Shown here: positions 17,325-24,819 of the stretch, one piece after another
Position numbering within the stretch: the first letter of the stretch is position 1
Layout of the letters: each line of letters opens with the position of its first letter
Assembly: GCA_002403995.1 (NCBI GenBank)
Contig: DHIV01000072.1
Location: 28,670 to 55,304, forward strand
Length of the DNA: 26,635 bases
Direction of reading: 5' to 3'
DNA from: Gallionella sp. UBA4737
GTDB lineage: Bacteria; Pseudomonadota; Gammaproteobacteria; Burkholderiales; Gallionellaceae
Position numbers and translations under genes: made by a program
The notes under the pieces: model-generated
The model's input: the letters and a program-made list of their open reading frames with translations, nothing else
Told to the model about the DNA's origin: nothing
Database searches by the model: none

Positions 17325-17510
17325 TTATCGAGCGGAGCGTTGCGGAGTCTTGACGGGTTTGTTTTCCGGGCCGAGCGTTTTTGCGATGGACGCGACCGGT
17401 GCTCCGGTTTCGATGGCGGTGGAACTGGACACGTTGGTTACCAGCATCTTCCGGTATTGCTCCGGCGCACGCAGGTAAGGGTTGGTCTGGATGAGCGATT
17501 TCTTTTGCAT
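17325..17510 (-). CDS. Small hypothetical protein
   Basis: A 61-residue reverse-strand ORF, beginning MQKKSLIQTNPYLRAPEQY and continuing with 'TNVSSSTAIETGAP' and a basic, lysine/arginine-rich tail. It reads like a genuine small protein rather than a shadow: there is no competing forward-strand gene here and the composition is balanced. The 'SLIQTNPYL' opening resembles small proteins I have seen in proteobacteria, but I cannot name a family or function. A longer upstream start at 17540 exists; the inner methionine is preferred because of the lysine-rich start. No clear Shine-Dalgarno is visible. It lies between the RAYT unit and the thiolase gene and is divergent from the thiolase. Confidence 0.45.
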   Translation of the reverse strand: MQKKSLIQTNPYLRAPEQYRKMLVTNVSSSTAIETGAPVASIAKTLGPENKPVKTPQRSAR

Positions 17511-17576
17511 GGGTGAATGATAGCAACTTTGTGCGATCATTCAACCGTTTTTAGCTGTAAACATTGGAGGTAAGTC

Positions 17577-18776
17577 ATGACCAAACAAATCCAGGAAGCC
17601 TACATCGTCGCTGCGACGCGCACGCCGGTCGGCAAGGCACCGCGCGGCATGTTCCGCAACACACGTCCGGACGATCTGCTGGCGCATGTGTTGAGGAGCG
17701 TGCTGGCGCAGGCGCCGTCGCTCGATCCGGCGAGTATCGCGGATGTGATCGTCGGCTGTGCGATGCCGGAGGCGGAGCAGGGCATGAACGTGGCGCGCAT
17801 CGGGCTGCTGCTGGCAGGCTTGCCGAATAGCGTGCCGGGTGTGACGGTGAATCGTTTCTGTTCTTCCGGTTTGCAGGCGGTGGCGATGGCGGCGGACCGC
17901 ATCCGGCTCGGCGAGGCGGACGTGATGATCGGAGCGGGCACCGAGAGCATGAGCATGGTGCCGATGATGGGCAACAAGATCGCGTTCAATCCGGAGATCT
18001 TTGCGCATGACGAGAATATCGCCATCGCTTTTGGCATGGGCATTACCGCTGAGAAAGTTGCCGAGCGCTGGAAAGTGTCTCGCGAGGCGCAGGATGAGTT
18101 CGCGCTGACCAGCCACCAACGCGCCATCAAGGCGATAGCGAGCGGCGAATTCGAGGACGAGATCACGCCGTATGAGATAAGCGATCACATGCCCGATCTG
18201 GCGACCCGTGAAGTGCGCATCGCCAAGCGCGGTGCAACCCAGGACGAAGGGCCGCGCGCGGATACTTCGCTGGCAGCGCTGGCCAAATTGAAAACGGTGT
18301 TCGCACTAAGGGGTTCGGTCACGGCGGGCAACAGTTCGCAGATGTCCGACGGCGCGGGCGCGGTGCTGCTGTGCAGCGAGGCCGCGCTGAAACGCTACAA
18401 TCTCACGCCGATAGGCCGCTTCGTCGGTTACACGGTGGCGGGCGTGCCGCCGGAGATCATGGGCATCGGACCGAAGGAGGCGATACCGCGTGTGTTGAAG
18501 CAAACGGGATTGAACCTGAACGACATGGGCTGGATAGAACTCAACGAGGCGTTCGCCGCGCAATCGCTGGCGGTGATCCATGATGTCGGCCTCGACCCGA
18601 AGATCGTGAATCCGCTCGGCGGCGCGATCGCGCTCGGGCATCCGCTCGGCGCGACCGGTGCGATCCGCACCGCCACGCTGCTGCACGGCCTGCGCAGGCG
18701 CAAGGAGAAATACGGCATGGTGACGATGTGTATCGGGACGGGCATGGGTGCGGCAGGCATCTTCGAAGCTTTGTAA
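17577..18776 (+). CDS. fadA: Acetyl-CoA acyltransferase (thiolase, FadA/FadI-like)
   Basis: A 399-residue thiolase performing the last step of beta-oxidation, cleaving 3-ketoacyl-CoA with CoA. The nucleophilic cysteine C95 lies in NRFCSSGLQAV, H355 in GHPLGATGA, and the second active-site cysteine C385 in CIGTGMGAA. The middle contains 'GTESMSMVPMMGNK', typical of degradative thiolases. A strong GGAGGT directly before ATG 17577 fixes the start. The gene is separated from its functional partner, the FadN-type gene, by the 2.3-kb accessory stretch, and probably has its own promoter in the 66 bases between it and the divergent small ORF. The stop codon overlaps the first base of a large palindrome. 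Confidence 0.95.
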   Translation: MTKQIQEAYIVAATRTPVGKAPRGMFRNTRPDDLLAHVLRSVLAQAPSLDPASIADVIVGCAMPEAEQGMNVARIGLLLAGLPNSVPGVTVNRFCSSGLQAVAMAADRIRLGEADVMIGAGTESMSMVPMMGNKIAFNPEIFAHDENIAIAFGMGITAEKVAERWKVSREAQDEFALTSHQRAIKAIASGEFEDEITPYEISDHMPDLATREVRIAKRGATQDEGPRADTSLAALAKLKTVFALRGSVTAGNSSQMSDGAGAVLLCSEAALKRYNLTPIGRFVGYTVAGVPPEIMGIGPKEAIPRVLKQTGLNLNDMGWIELNEAFAAQSLAVIHDVGLDPKIVNPLGGAIALGHPLGATGAIRTATLLHGLRRRKEKYGMVTMCIGTGMGAAGIFEAL

Positions 18777-18918
18777 AAAGCTGTTCAAAAATGCTGCGCG
18801 GCCGTGATGCAGGGTCGGGCGGTGCTCGGAATCCTCATGTACTCAAATGTACATTCCGGTTCCTCTGCTCCGGCCTTCCCCGCCTGACAGCCGCTCGCTG
18901 ATTTTTGAATCAGCTTTT
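18776..18918. repeat. Large imperfect palindrome (about 143 bp)
   Basis: AAAAGCTG (18776-18783) plus TTCAAAAAT (18784-18792) pairs with ATTTTTGAA (18901-18909) plus CAGCTTTT (18911-18918), a 17-bp stem with one extra base. The arms continue pairing imperfectly through GC-rich sequence (GCTGCGCGGCCGT with ACAGCCGCTCGCTG). The tip is ATGTAC-TCAAAT-GTACAT (about 18838-18855), flanked by GGAATCC and GGTTCC. It therefore folds into one long hairpin that could terminate transcription from the thiolase. The size and ordered structure suggest an interspersed repeat family or a MITE rather than a simple terminator. Confidence 0.75.
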
Positions 18919-18974
18919 ACACTACTTTGTACTGCCATGGCAATGTTCGCGACGATTTCCATTCGGATAAAAAC

Positions 18975-20112
18975 GTGACTGATAATAATTTGAAAATCCC
19001 GCGCGGCGTCTGGGTGCTCGGCTTCGTCAGCCTGCTGATGGATGTCTCGTCCGAGCTGATTCACAGCCTGTTGCCGATGTTCATGGTGACGACGCTGGGC
19101 ATCAGCGTGCTGTCGGTCGGCGTGATCGAGGGGCTGGCCGAATCGACCGCGCTGATCGTGAAGGTGTTCTCCGGCGCGTTGAGCGATTACCTTGGCAAAC
19201 GCAAAATCCTGGCGCTGCTCGGCTACGGCCTGGGCGCATTCACCAAGCCGGTGTTCGCGCTGGCGCAGGGCATGGGCATGGTGCTCGCCGCGCGATGCGC
19301 TGGTTGCCGACATCACGCCGCCGGAGATACGCGGCGCGGCATTCGGCTTGCGCCAGTCGCTGGATACCGTGGGGGCTTTCCTCGGGCCGCTGCTCGCGAC
19401 CGGGCTGATGCTGTTGTGGGCGGACGATTTCCGTTCGGTGTTCTGGGTGGCGGTGATCCCCGGCATGCTGGCGGTGTTGCTCTTGTTGTTCGGCGTGCGC
19501 GAACCGCAGCGGCATGAGGAACACAAGCCCACCAACCCGATCAGCCGCGCGAACCTGGAACGGCTCAGCCCCGCCTACTGGTGGGTGGTGATCATCGGCG
19601 CGGTGTTCACGCTGGCGCGCTTCAGCGAAGCATTCCTGGTGCTGCGCGCGCAACAGGGCGGCATTTCGATTGCACTCGTTCCGCTGGTGATGGTGGCGAT
19701 GAACCTGATCTACTCGGCGACCGCGTATCCGTTCGGCAAACTCTCCGACAGCATCAGCCACACGAAGATGCTGGTGTGGGGGCTGGCGGTGCTGATCGCC
19801 GCCGACCTCGTGCTGGCCTGGGATGATCACAGCGGCTTCGTGCTGTTCGGCGTGGCGCTGTGGGGCATCCACATGGGCATCACGCAGGGTCTGCTGGCGC
19901 GCATGGTGGCCGACACCGCGCCCGCCGGCCTGCTCGGCACAGCGTTCGGTTTCTTCAACCTGATGAGCGGCATCGCGATGCTGCTGGCGAGCGTGCTGGC
20001 CGGTTTGATGTGGGACAAGCTCGGCGCGGCCAGCACGTTCTACAGCGGCGCGGCGATCTGCGTGCTGGCGCTGGCGGTGATGGGGTGGCGCAATGCTACA
20101 CTACGCGCATGA
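18975..20112 (+). pseudogene. MFS transporter broken by a frameshifting deletion
   Basis: A major facilitator superfamily transporter split over two frames. The first part, from GTG 18975 (TTG 18927 is an alternative), encodes 'GVWVLGFVSLLMDVSSELIHSLLP' through 'GMGMVLAAR'. The reading then continues in another frame as 'DALVADITPPEIRGAAFGLRQS' through the remaining transmembrane segments to 20112. At 19284-19296 the DNA reads CTCGCCGCGC then GAT, and the segment normally between these (in related transporters resembling FADRVGKGIRGAPR, including the signature loop) is absent. A deletion between two CCGCGC copies would give exactly this junction and a frame change. Both halves are otherwise intact, so it is either a recent pseudogene or an assembly error. 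The substrate is unknown. Confidence 0.85.
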
Positions 20113-20133
20113 TTTTCTGATGGGAGGCTGGAT

Positions 20134-20697
20134 ATGAAACGAGCCATATTGACGGGATTATTTTTACTGGCAAACGCCTCGGCTGCCGAGGTCGATTTCG
20201 CCGGCATCCACCTGGTCGACAAGATACAGGTGGAAAATACTGTCTTGCAGTTGAACGGCGGAGGCATCCGCACCAAGTTCTTCTTCAAGATCTATGTCGG
20301 CGCGCTGTACCTGCCGCAGAAACAGACTTCGGCTGAGGCGATCATCGCCGACGAGCACGAGCACCGCGTGGTGATGTATATGCTGCACGAACTGAGCAGC
20401 GAGAAATTGTTCAGTGCGTTCAAGGAAGCGATCGAAGCGAATCAATCGCCTGCCGAGATGGCGGCGCTGGACGCGCAGATCAGGCAAATGGCGCAGATAT
20501 TCGATTCGGTGCGGGAAGTTAAGCCCGGCGATATCATCACGCTGGACTATCTGCCCGCCAGCGGCACCAGGATCACGGTGAACGGTACCGGGCGCGGGAC
20601 AATAGCAGGAGTGGCATTCAACCGTGCTTTGCTCAAGATATGGCTGGGCAAGGATCCCGTGCAGGACGATCTGAAGAAAGGCATGCTGGGTGGCTGA
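20134..20697 (+). CDS. Chalcone-isomerase-like periplasmic protein
   Basis: A 187-residue protein with a cleavable signal peptide (MKRAILTGLFLLANASA, then AEVDFAG), placing it in the periplasm. The body, with 'VLQLNGGGIRTKFFFKIYVGALYL', 'RVVMYMLHELSSEKLFSAFKEAIEAN', and the ending 'VNGTGRGTIAGVAFNRALLKIWLGKDPV', matches the bacterial chalcone-isomerase-like (CHI-like, fatty-acid-binding-fold) family. Bacterial members have no confirmed isomerase activity, so the likely function is binding a lipid or hydrophobic ligand. GGGAGG lies just upstream of ATG 20134. Its stop overlaps the start of the ATP-grasp-like gene by 8 bases, implying translational coupling. Confidence 0.88.
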   Translation: MKRAILTGLFLLANASAAEVDFAGIHLVDKIQVENTVLQLNGGGIRTKFFFKIYVGALYLPQKQTSAEAIIADEHEHRVVMYMLHELSSEKLFSAFKEAIEANQSPAEMAALDAQIRQMAQIFDSVREVKPGDIITLDYLPASGTRITVNGTGRGTIAGVAFNRALLKIWLGKDPVQDDLKKGMLGG

Positions 20698-21919
20698 GGA
20701 CATTGCTGCGAGCGCTGCCAGCCTGAACGCGGATGCGCGATCTGCCAAACTGGACCGTACGGCGCTCGCTGCTGCGGTCCGCGCACATGGCCCGGCATTT
20801 CAGGAAGCAATTTCGGTAAGGCATGACTACCTGTTTGCCGAAGTGCCGGTGTTCATTTCCCCCGTTCAGTTGCGCAAGATGTACGAGGTGATCTCTGCGG
20901 TCGAGCAGGTGGTTGGGCTTGCGGGTTGGCAGCCGCAAAGCGATCAGATCCGGCCAGTCGCCAAGGGTGTGATGTTCGGCTATGACTTTCATCTCAACGA
21001 GCAGGGCGTGCACCTGATCGAGATCAACACCAATGCGGGCGGCGCTTTTCTCAACGAGTTGCTGATAGACAGCCAGCGCGATGCCGGCCTGCCCGGCAAG
21101 ACAGCCGCTATTGAAAATCTCCAATCATTCTTGCTGGCGATGTTCCGCAACGAATGGCGCCTGGAGCGCGGCTCCGCGCCGCTCAGGAACATCGCCATCG
21201 TCGATGAAAAACCGGAAGAACAATATCTCCATCCTGAATTCCTGTTGGCACAGCGCATGCTGGAACGTGCCGGGATAGCGGCATATATCGCCGATCCCTT
21301 GATGTTGCTGGCGCGTGAAGATGGCTTGTACTTCGGCCATGAAAAAATCGATATGGTATACAACCGCCTGACGGATTTTTCCTTGCAGCGGCATCCCGCA
21401 TTGCATACGGCGTATGCCGGCGGGAAGGCCGTGTTGACGCCCTCTCCCGCGCACTATGTCCGCTATGCAGACAAGCGCAATCTGGTGCGGCTTGGTGATG
21501 CGGATGGCTTGAGGTCACTCGGCGCGAGCGAAGCGGATATTGCCACGCTGCAAACGGGTATTCCACATACCATCGCAGTGCAGGCGAGTATGGAAGAGAC
21601 GCTGTGGCAGCAGCGCAAAAGTTTGTTCTTCAAACCGAGCAGCGGCTACGGCAGCAAGGGCGCATATCGCGGGGGGAACCTGACCAAACGTGTCTTTGCC
21701 GAGATATTGCAGGGTGATTATGTCGCACAAAAATTGGCGCCGCCGGGCGAACGCGCGGTATGTGTGCAGGATGCCGAGCCTATTTTGCTCAAGTATGATG
21801 TGCGCTGTTATGTGTATGACGGAAAAATACAGCTTGTCGCCGCGCGGCTGTATCAGGGACAGACCACCAACTTTCGCACACCGGGTGGAGGTTTCGCGCT
21901 GGTGCGTGTTGTAGAATGA
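20690..21919 (+). CDS. ATP-grasp-like ligase, apparently permuted motif order
   Basis: A 409-residue protein likely to be an ATP-dependent ligase of the ATP-grasp kind. EINTNAGG (111-118) resembles the metal-binding E-x-N end of an ATP-grasp fold but sits in the N-terminal third. DMVYNRLTDF (221-230) resembles the matching segment of glutathionylspermidine synthase-like enzymes. FFKPSSGYGSKG (313-324) resembles the lysine/glycine ATP-binding strand, here C-terminal, followed by 'LLKYDVRCYVYDGKIQLVAAR'. That order suggests a circularly permuted ATP-grasp fold; substrates are unknown. GTG 20690 is chosen because AAAGG (20678-20682) is well placed and the frame has no better start. Its overlap with the CHI-like gene hints at a shared pathway. 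Confidence 0.75.
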   Translation: MAEDIAASAASLNADARSAKLDRTALAAAVRAHGPAFQEAISVRHDYLFAEVPVFISPVQLRKMYEVISAVEQVVGLAGWQPQSDQIRPVAKGVMFGYDFHLNEQGVHLIEINTNAGGAFLNELLIDSQRDAGLPGKTAAIENLQSFLLAMFRNEWRLERGSAPLRNIAIVDEKPEEQYLHPEFLLAQRMLERAGIAAYIADPLMLLAREDGLYFGHEKIDMVYNRLTDFSLQRHPALHTAYAGGKAVLTPSPAHYVRYADKRNLVRLGDADGLRSLGASEADIATLQTGIPHTIAVQASMEETLWQQRKSLFFKPSSGYGSKGAYRGGNLTKRVFAEILQGDYVAQKLAPPGERAVCVQDAEPILLKYDVRCYVYDGKIQLVAARLYQGQTTNFRTPGGGFALVRVVE

Positions 21920-21948
21920 TGGAAAAACAAGATTAAGAAAATTCCTTT

Positions 21949-22332
21949 ATGGCCATTTATGCATTTCTCGCAATAGGAACCGGCGCGGCTTTTGGCGCAT
22001 GGCTGCGCTGGGGTTTGGGGCTGTGGCTCAATCCGGCGCTGCCGGAGTTGCCGCTAGGCACACTGTCTGCCAATTTGATCGGCGGCTATCTGATCGGCCT
22101 TGCGGTGGCTTTCTTTACACAATATCCAGGACTGTCGCCGGAATGGCGGCTGCTCATCATCACCGGCTTTCTCGGCGGCCTGACCACTTTTTCCACCTTC
22201 TCGGCAGAGACCGTCACGCTGCTGTTGCGCGGACAGTATGCGTGGGGTTCCGCGATCATCATCGCTCATCTCGGCGGCTCGCTGCTGATGACGGTACTCG
22301 GAATTCAAACCTTCAAATGGCTGCACACATAG
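21949..22332 (+). CDS. crcB: Fluoride ion channel CrcB (Fluc)
   Basis: A 127-residue small membrane protein of the Fluc family, which exports fluoride by passive dual-topology channels. Four hydrophobic helices are visible. The family motifs are GAWLRWGLG near the N-terminus, GTLSANLIGGYLIG (with the helix-2 asparagine N63 region), and GFLGGLTTFSTFSAE (TTFSTF, containing the fluoride-track Phe/Thr/Ser residues) at about 74-87. The Shine-Dalgarno is weak. No fluoride-riboswitch-like structure was recognised in the 29-base gap upstream, which is too short to hold one. It is followed after 10 bases by a DUF190 gene, a common partner. Confidence 0.95.
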   Translation: MAIYAFLAIGTGAAFGAWLRWGLGLWLNPALPELPLGTLSANLIGGYLIGLAVAFFTQYPGLSPEWRLLIITGFLGGLTTFSTFSAETVTLLLRGQYAWGSAIIIAHLGGSLLMTVLGIQTFKWLHT

Positions 22333-22342
22333 GAGCGCGATC

Positions 22343-22648
22343 ATGATCCTGCTTTCGTTCTACATCAGTGAAAAACAGCATCACGCCGATATGCCGTTGT
22401 ATGAATGGTTGCTGGAGGAAGCCAAGTCGCTGGGTGTTCACGGCGGCTCCGCATTCCGCGCGATCGCCGGGTTTGGCCGGCATGGCCGCATGCACGAGGA
22501 TACTTTCTTCGAATTGGCCGGGGAGCTGGCGGTCAAGGTTGAGTTCAGTCTGGACGATGCGCTGGCAGAGCAGTTGCTGGGGAGGATACGCAGGCACAAC
22601 ATGAATGTGTTTTATCTGAAGCAGACGGTGGAAGCCGGGGTTGTTTGA
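22343..22648 (+). CDS. DUF190 family protein (CrcB partner)
   Basis: A 101-residue small cytosolic protein of the DUF190 family, with a PII-like ferredoxin fold. The sequence 'MPLYEWLLEEAKSLGVHGGSAFRAIAGFGRHG' is the family core, and 'LPVEF'-like VKVEFSLDDALAEQLL follows. DUF190 genes commonly lie next to crcB, and here AGGAGC precedes ATG 22343 with the crcB stop just 10 bases upstream, so the two are one transcription unit. A role in modulating the fluoride channel or responding to a small molecule is inferred from gene context only. Confidence 0.9.
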   Translation: MILLSFYISEKQHHADMPLYEWLLEEAKSLGVHGGSAFRAIAGFGRHGRMHEDTFFELAGELAVKVEFSLDDALAEQLLGRIRRHNMNVFYLKQTVEAGVV

Positions 22649-22714
22649 AATCCGGGTAAACGGGATGATCGGCGAATAGCCGGACAGGGCGCGTTTGATT
22701 TTCTCAAGGGAGCG

Positions 22715-23512
22715 ATGATGGAAAAATTCTTGTTGGCGGTGTCGTTATGCTGTCTGGGCAGTGTTGCCGCACAGGCAGCTGTGCAGGGTAGGGACGTGAG
22801 TTATCAGGCGAATGGCACGACCCTCAAGGGCTATATCGCCTATGACGATGCGATCAAAGGCAAGCGCCCGGGGGTGCTGGTGGTGCATGAGTGGTGGGGG
22901 CAAAACGATTACGCGCGCAAGCGGGCGCGCATGCTGGCGGAACTGGGCTATACCGCGCTGGCGGTCGACATGTACGGCGACGGCAAAGTGGTCGACAATC
23001 CCGATGATGCGGGCAAGCTCTCCGCTGCGGTGTACAAGGATATGCCGATGGCGAAGGCGCGCTTTGAAGCGGGGATGCAGGAGTTGCGCAGCCAGGAAAC
23101 GGTGGATGCCGATGAAATTGCGGCGTTCGGCTACTGCTTCGGCGGCGGCATCGCGCTGAACATGGCGCGCATGGGCGAGGATCTGAAAGGCGTGGCGAGT
23201 TTTCATGGCGGGCTGGGCACCGACAGTCCAGCGCAGCCGGGCAAGATCAAGGCGCGCATCATTTCATTCAGCGGCGATGCCGATCCGATGATAGCGGCCG
23301 ACAAGGTCGCCGCATTCAAGCAGGAAATGGAGCATGCGGGAGCGAATTTCCGGGTGGTGACCTATCCCGGCGCGAAGCACGCCTTCACCAATCCGGCAGC
23401 GGATGAACTGGGCAAGAAATTCAACATGCCGATCGCCTACGACGCTGCGGCCGACAAGGATTCATGGGAACAGGCCAAGGTATTCTTGCGTGAAGTGTTC
23501 GGGCAGAAATAG
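22715..23512 (+). CDS. Secreted dienelactone hydrolase family protein
   Basis: A 265-residue alpha/beta hydrolase of the dienelactone hydrolase family, with an N-terminal signal peptide (about residues 1-21, ending in AAQAA) that would export it to the periplasm. The nucleophile is C141 in GYCFGGG, the acid D190 (or D188) in SGDADP, and H222 in GAKHAFTN, matching the Cys-Asp-His triad of this family. Residues 'VVHEWWGQNDYARKRARMLAELGYTALAVDMYG' are the usual N-terminal region. Two adjacent ATG codons (22715, 22718) are possible; AAGGGAG at about 22705 supports either. The natural substrate is unknown. It is followed by a convergent terminator. Confidence 0.9.
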   Translation: MMEKFLLAVSLCCLGSVAAQAAVQGRDVSYQANGTTLKGYIAYDDAIKGKRPGVLVVHEWWGQNDYARKRARMLAELGYTALAVDMYGDGKVVDNPDDAGKLSAAVYKDMPMAKARFEAGMQELRSQETVDADEIAAFGYCFGGGIALNMARMGEDLKGVASFHGGLGTDSPAQPGKIKARIISFSGDADPMIAADKVAAFKQEMEHAGANFRVVTYPGAKHAFTNPAADELGKKFNMPIAYDAAADKDSWEQAKVFLREVFGQK

Positions 23513-23524
23513 CGGCAGTGCCTG

Positions 23525-23559
23525 AATAAAGATCGCCCCGGCCGGGACGATCTTTATTT
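23525..23559. terminator. Bidirectional rho-independent terminator
   Basis: AATAAAGATCG (23525-23535) pairs perfectly with CGATCTTTATT (23548-23558), with a GC-rich centre CCCGGCCGGG (23537-23546) that extends the stem apart from one mismatch. A-tract and T-tract ends lie on both sides, so it can terminate the hydrolase gene on + and dnaJ on -, which converge here. Confidence 0.9.
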
Positions 23560-23575
23560 GTTGCAGCATGAGGTG

Positions 23576-24703
23576 TTAACCCGCAAAAAAATCCTTCACC
23601 TTGTTCATCCACGATTTCGCGCGAGGATTGTGGCGATCGCTGTCCTCGTTGCTAATGGATTCGAATTCACGTAATAGAGTCTTCTGTTTTTCAGTCAGAT
23701 TGACCGGTGTTTCAACTACTACGTGACAATGCAAATCACCGTGGCTGGCGCTGCGCACGCCTTTGATGCCCTTGCCGCGCAGGCGGAATATCTTCCCGCT
23801 CTGGGTTTCGGCGGGAATCTTGATGGTTGCCACGCCATCCAGCGTGGGGATTTCGATCGAACCGCCGAGCGCGGCCGTGGTAAAGCTGATCGGCATTTCG
23901 CAATGCAGGTCGTTGTGATCGCGCTGGAACACCGCATGCGGCTTGGTGTGTATCACCACATAGAGATCGCCGGGAGGGCCGCCATTCACGCCATGCTCGC
24001 CCTCGCCGGAGAGGCGGATGCGATCCTCGTTGTCCACGCCCGCCGGGATCTTGACCGACAGGGTCTTGTGTTGCTTGATGCGCCCGTTGCCGTTGCAGTC
24101 CTTGCAAGGCGAGGTGATCATCTTGCCGGTGCCGTGACAGCGCGGGCAGGTTTGCTGGATCGAAAAGAAGCCTTGCTGCATGCGCACCTGGCCGTGACCG
24201 GCACAGGTGGTGCAAGTCACAGGGCTGGTGCCGGGTTTTGCGCCTGAGCCATGACAGGTTTCGCATTCCGCCATGGTGGGGACGCGGATTTGCGTCTCGG
24301 TGCCGCGTGCGGCTTGTTCGAGCGTGATCTCGAGGTTGTAGCGCAGGTCGGCACCGCGCTGCACGCTGCTGCGCCCGCCGCCGCGCCCGCCGCCAAAGAT
24401 GTCGCCGAAGATGTCGGAAAAATCAAAGCCTGCTCCCGCGCCGCCCGCTCCGAACGGGCCACCGCCCATGCCGCCGGATTCGAATGCGGCATGGCCATGC
24501 TGGTCATAGGCAGCGCGCTTCTGCCCGTCGCTTAATATTTCATAAGCCTCCTTGGCTTCCTTGAAATGTTCCTCGGATTTCGGGTTGTCCGGATTGCGGT
24601 CGGGGTGATGCTTCATCGCCAGCTTGCGATAAGCCTTTTTTATTTCTTCTTCAGAAGCATCGCGGTTGACGCCGAGAACTTCGTAGTAGTCTTTTTTGGA
24701 CAT
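23576..24703 (-). CDS. dnaJ: Chaperone protein DnaJ
   Basis: A 375-residue type I Hsp40 that delivers unfolded clients to DnaK and stimulates its ATPase. The J domain has HPD at 33-35 (KHHPDRNP). A glycine/phenylalanine-rich linker follows (about 75-112). The zinc region carries four CxxCxGxG repeats: CETCHGSG, CTTCAGHG, CPRCHGTG and CKDCNGNG. The C-terminal substrate-binding domains end near 'KDFFAG'. Length and start (MSKKDYYEVLGVN) fit the family. The 20 bases preceding its start on the coding strand (CGACTAACTACTAACGAC region) contain no purine-rich Shine-Dalgarno. It lies downstream of dnaK, separated by a repeat-filled spacer. Confidence 0.97.
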   Translation of the reverse strand: MSKKDYYEVLGVNRDASEEEIKKAYRKLAMKHHPDRNPDNPKSEEHFKEAKEAYEILSDGQKRAAYDQHGHAAFESGGMGGGPFGAGGAGAGFDFSDIFGDIFGGGRGGGRSSVQRGADLRYNLEITLEQAARGTETQIRVPTMAECETCHGSGAKPGTSPVTCTTCAGHGQVRMQQGFFSIQQTCPRCHGTGKMITSPCKDCNGNGRIKQHKTLSVKIPAGVDNEDRIRLSGEGEHGVNGGPPGDLYVVIHTKPHAVFQRDHNDLHCEMPISFTTAALGGSIEIPTLDGVATIKIPAETQSGKIFRLRGKGIKGVRSASHGDLHCHVVVETPVNLTEKQKTLLREFESISNEDSDRHNPRAKSWMNKVKDFFAG

Positions 24704-24819
24704 AGTCGTTAGTAGTTAGTCGCTAGTCGTTAGTTGAAGGCGAACCAGTCGCCAGCTTGTAGCCGTTAGCCGCTAGTTGGCATGGCCTCATCTAGCGACT
24801 AACGTCTAATGTCTACCGA
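24704..24819. repeat. Degenerate repeat spacer between dnaK and dnaJ
   Basis: The 116-base gap is composed largely of variants of TAGTCGTTAG: TAGTCGTTAG, TAGTTAGTCG, CTAGTCGTTAG, TAGCCGTTAG and CGCTAGTTGG. A perfect 12-bp inverted repeat, GTTAGTCGCTAG (24715-24726) and CTAGCGACTAAC (24792-24803), spans most of it with a 65-base loop. No gene or terminator with a T-run was seen. It abuts the dnaJ start codon directly. Confidence 0.75.

Noticed and set aside
21919..21948. Fluoride riboswitch upstream of crcB
   Set aside because: The gap is only 29 bases and no conserved crcB-motif elements were seen; crcB is likely co-transcribed with upstream genes.
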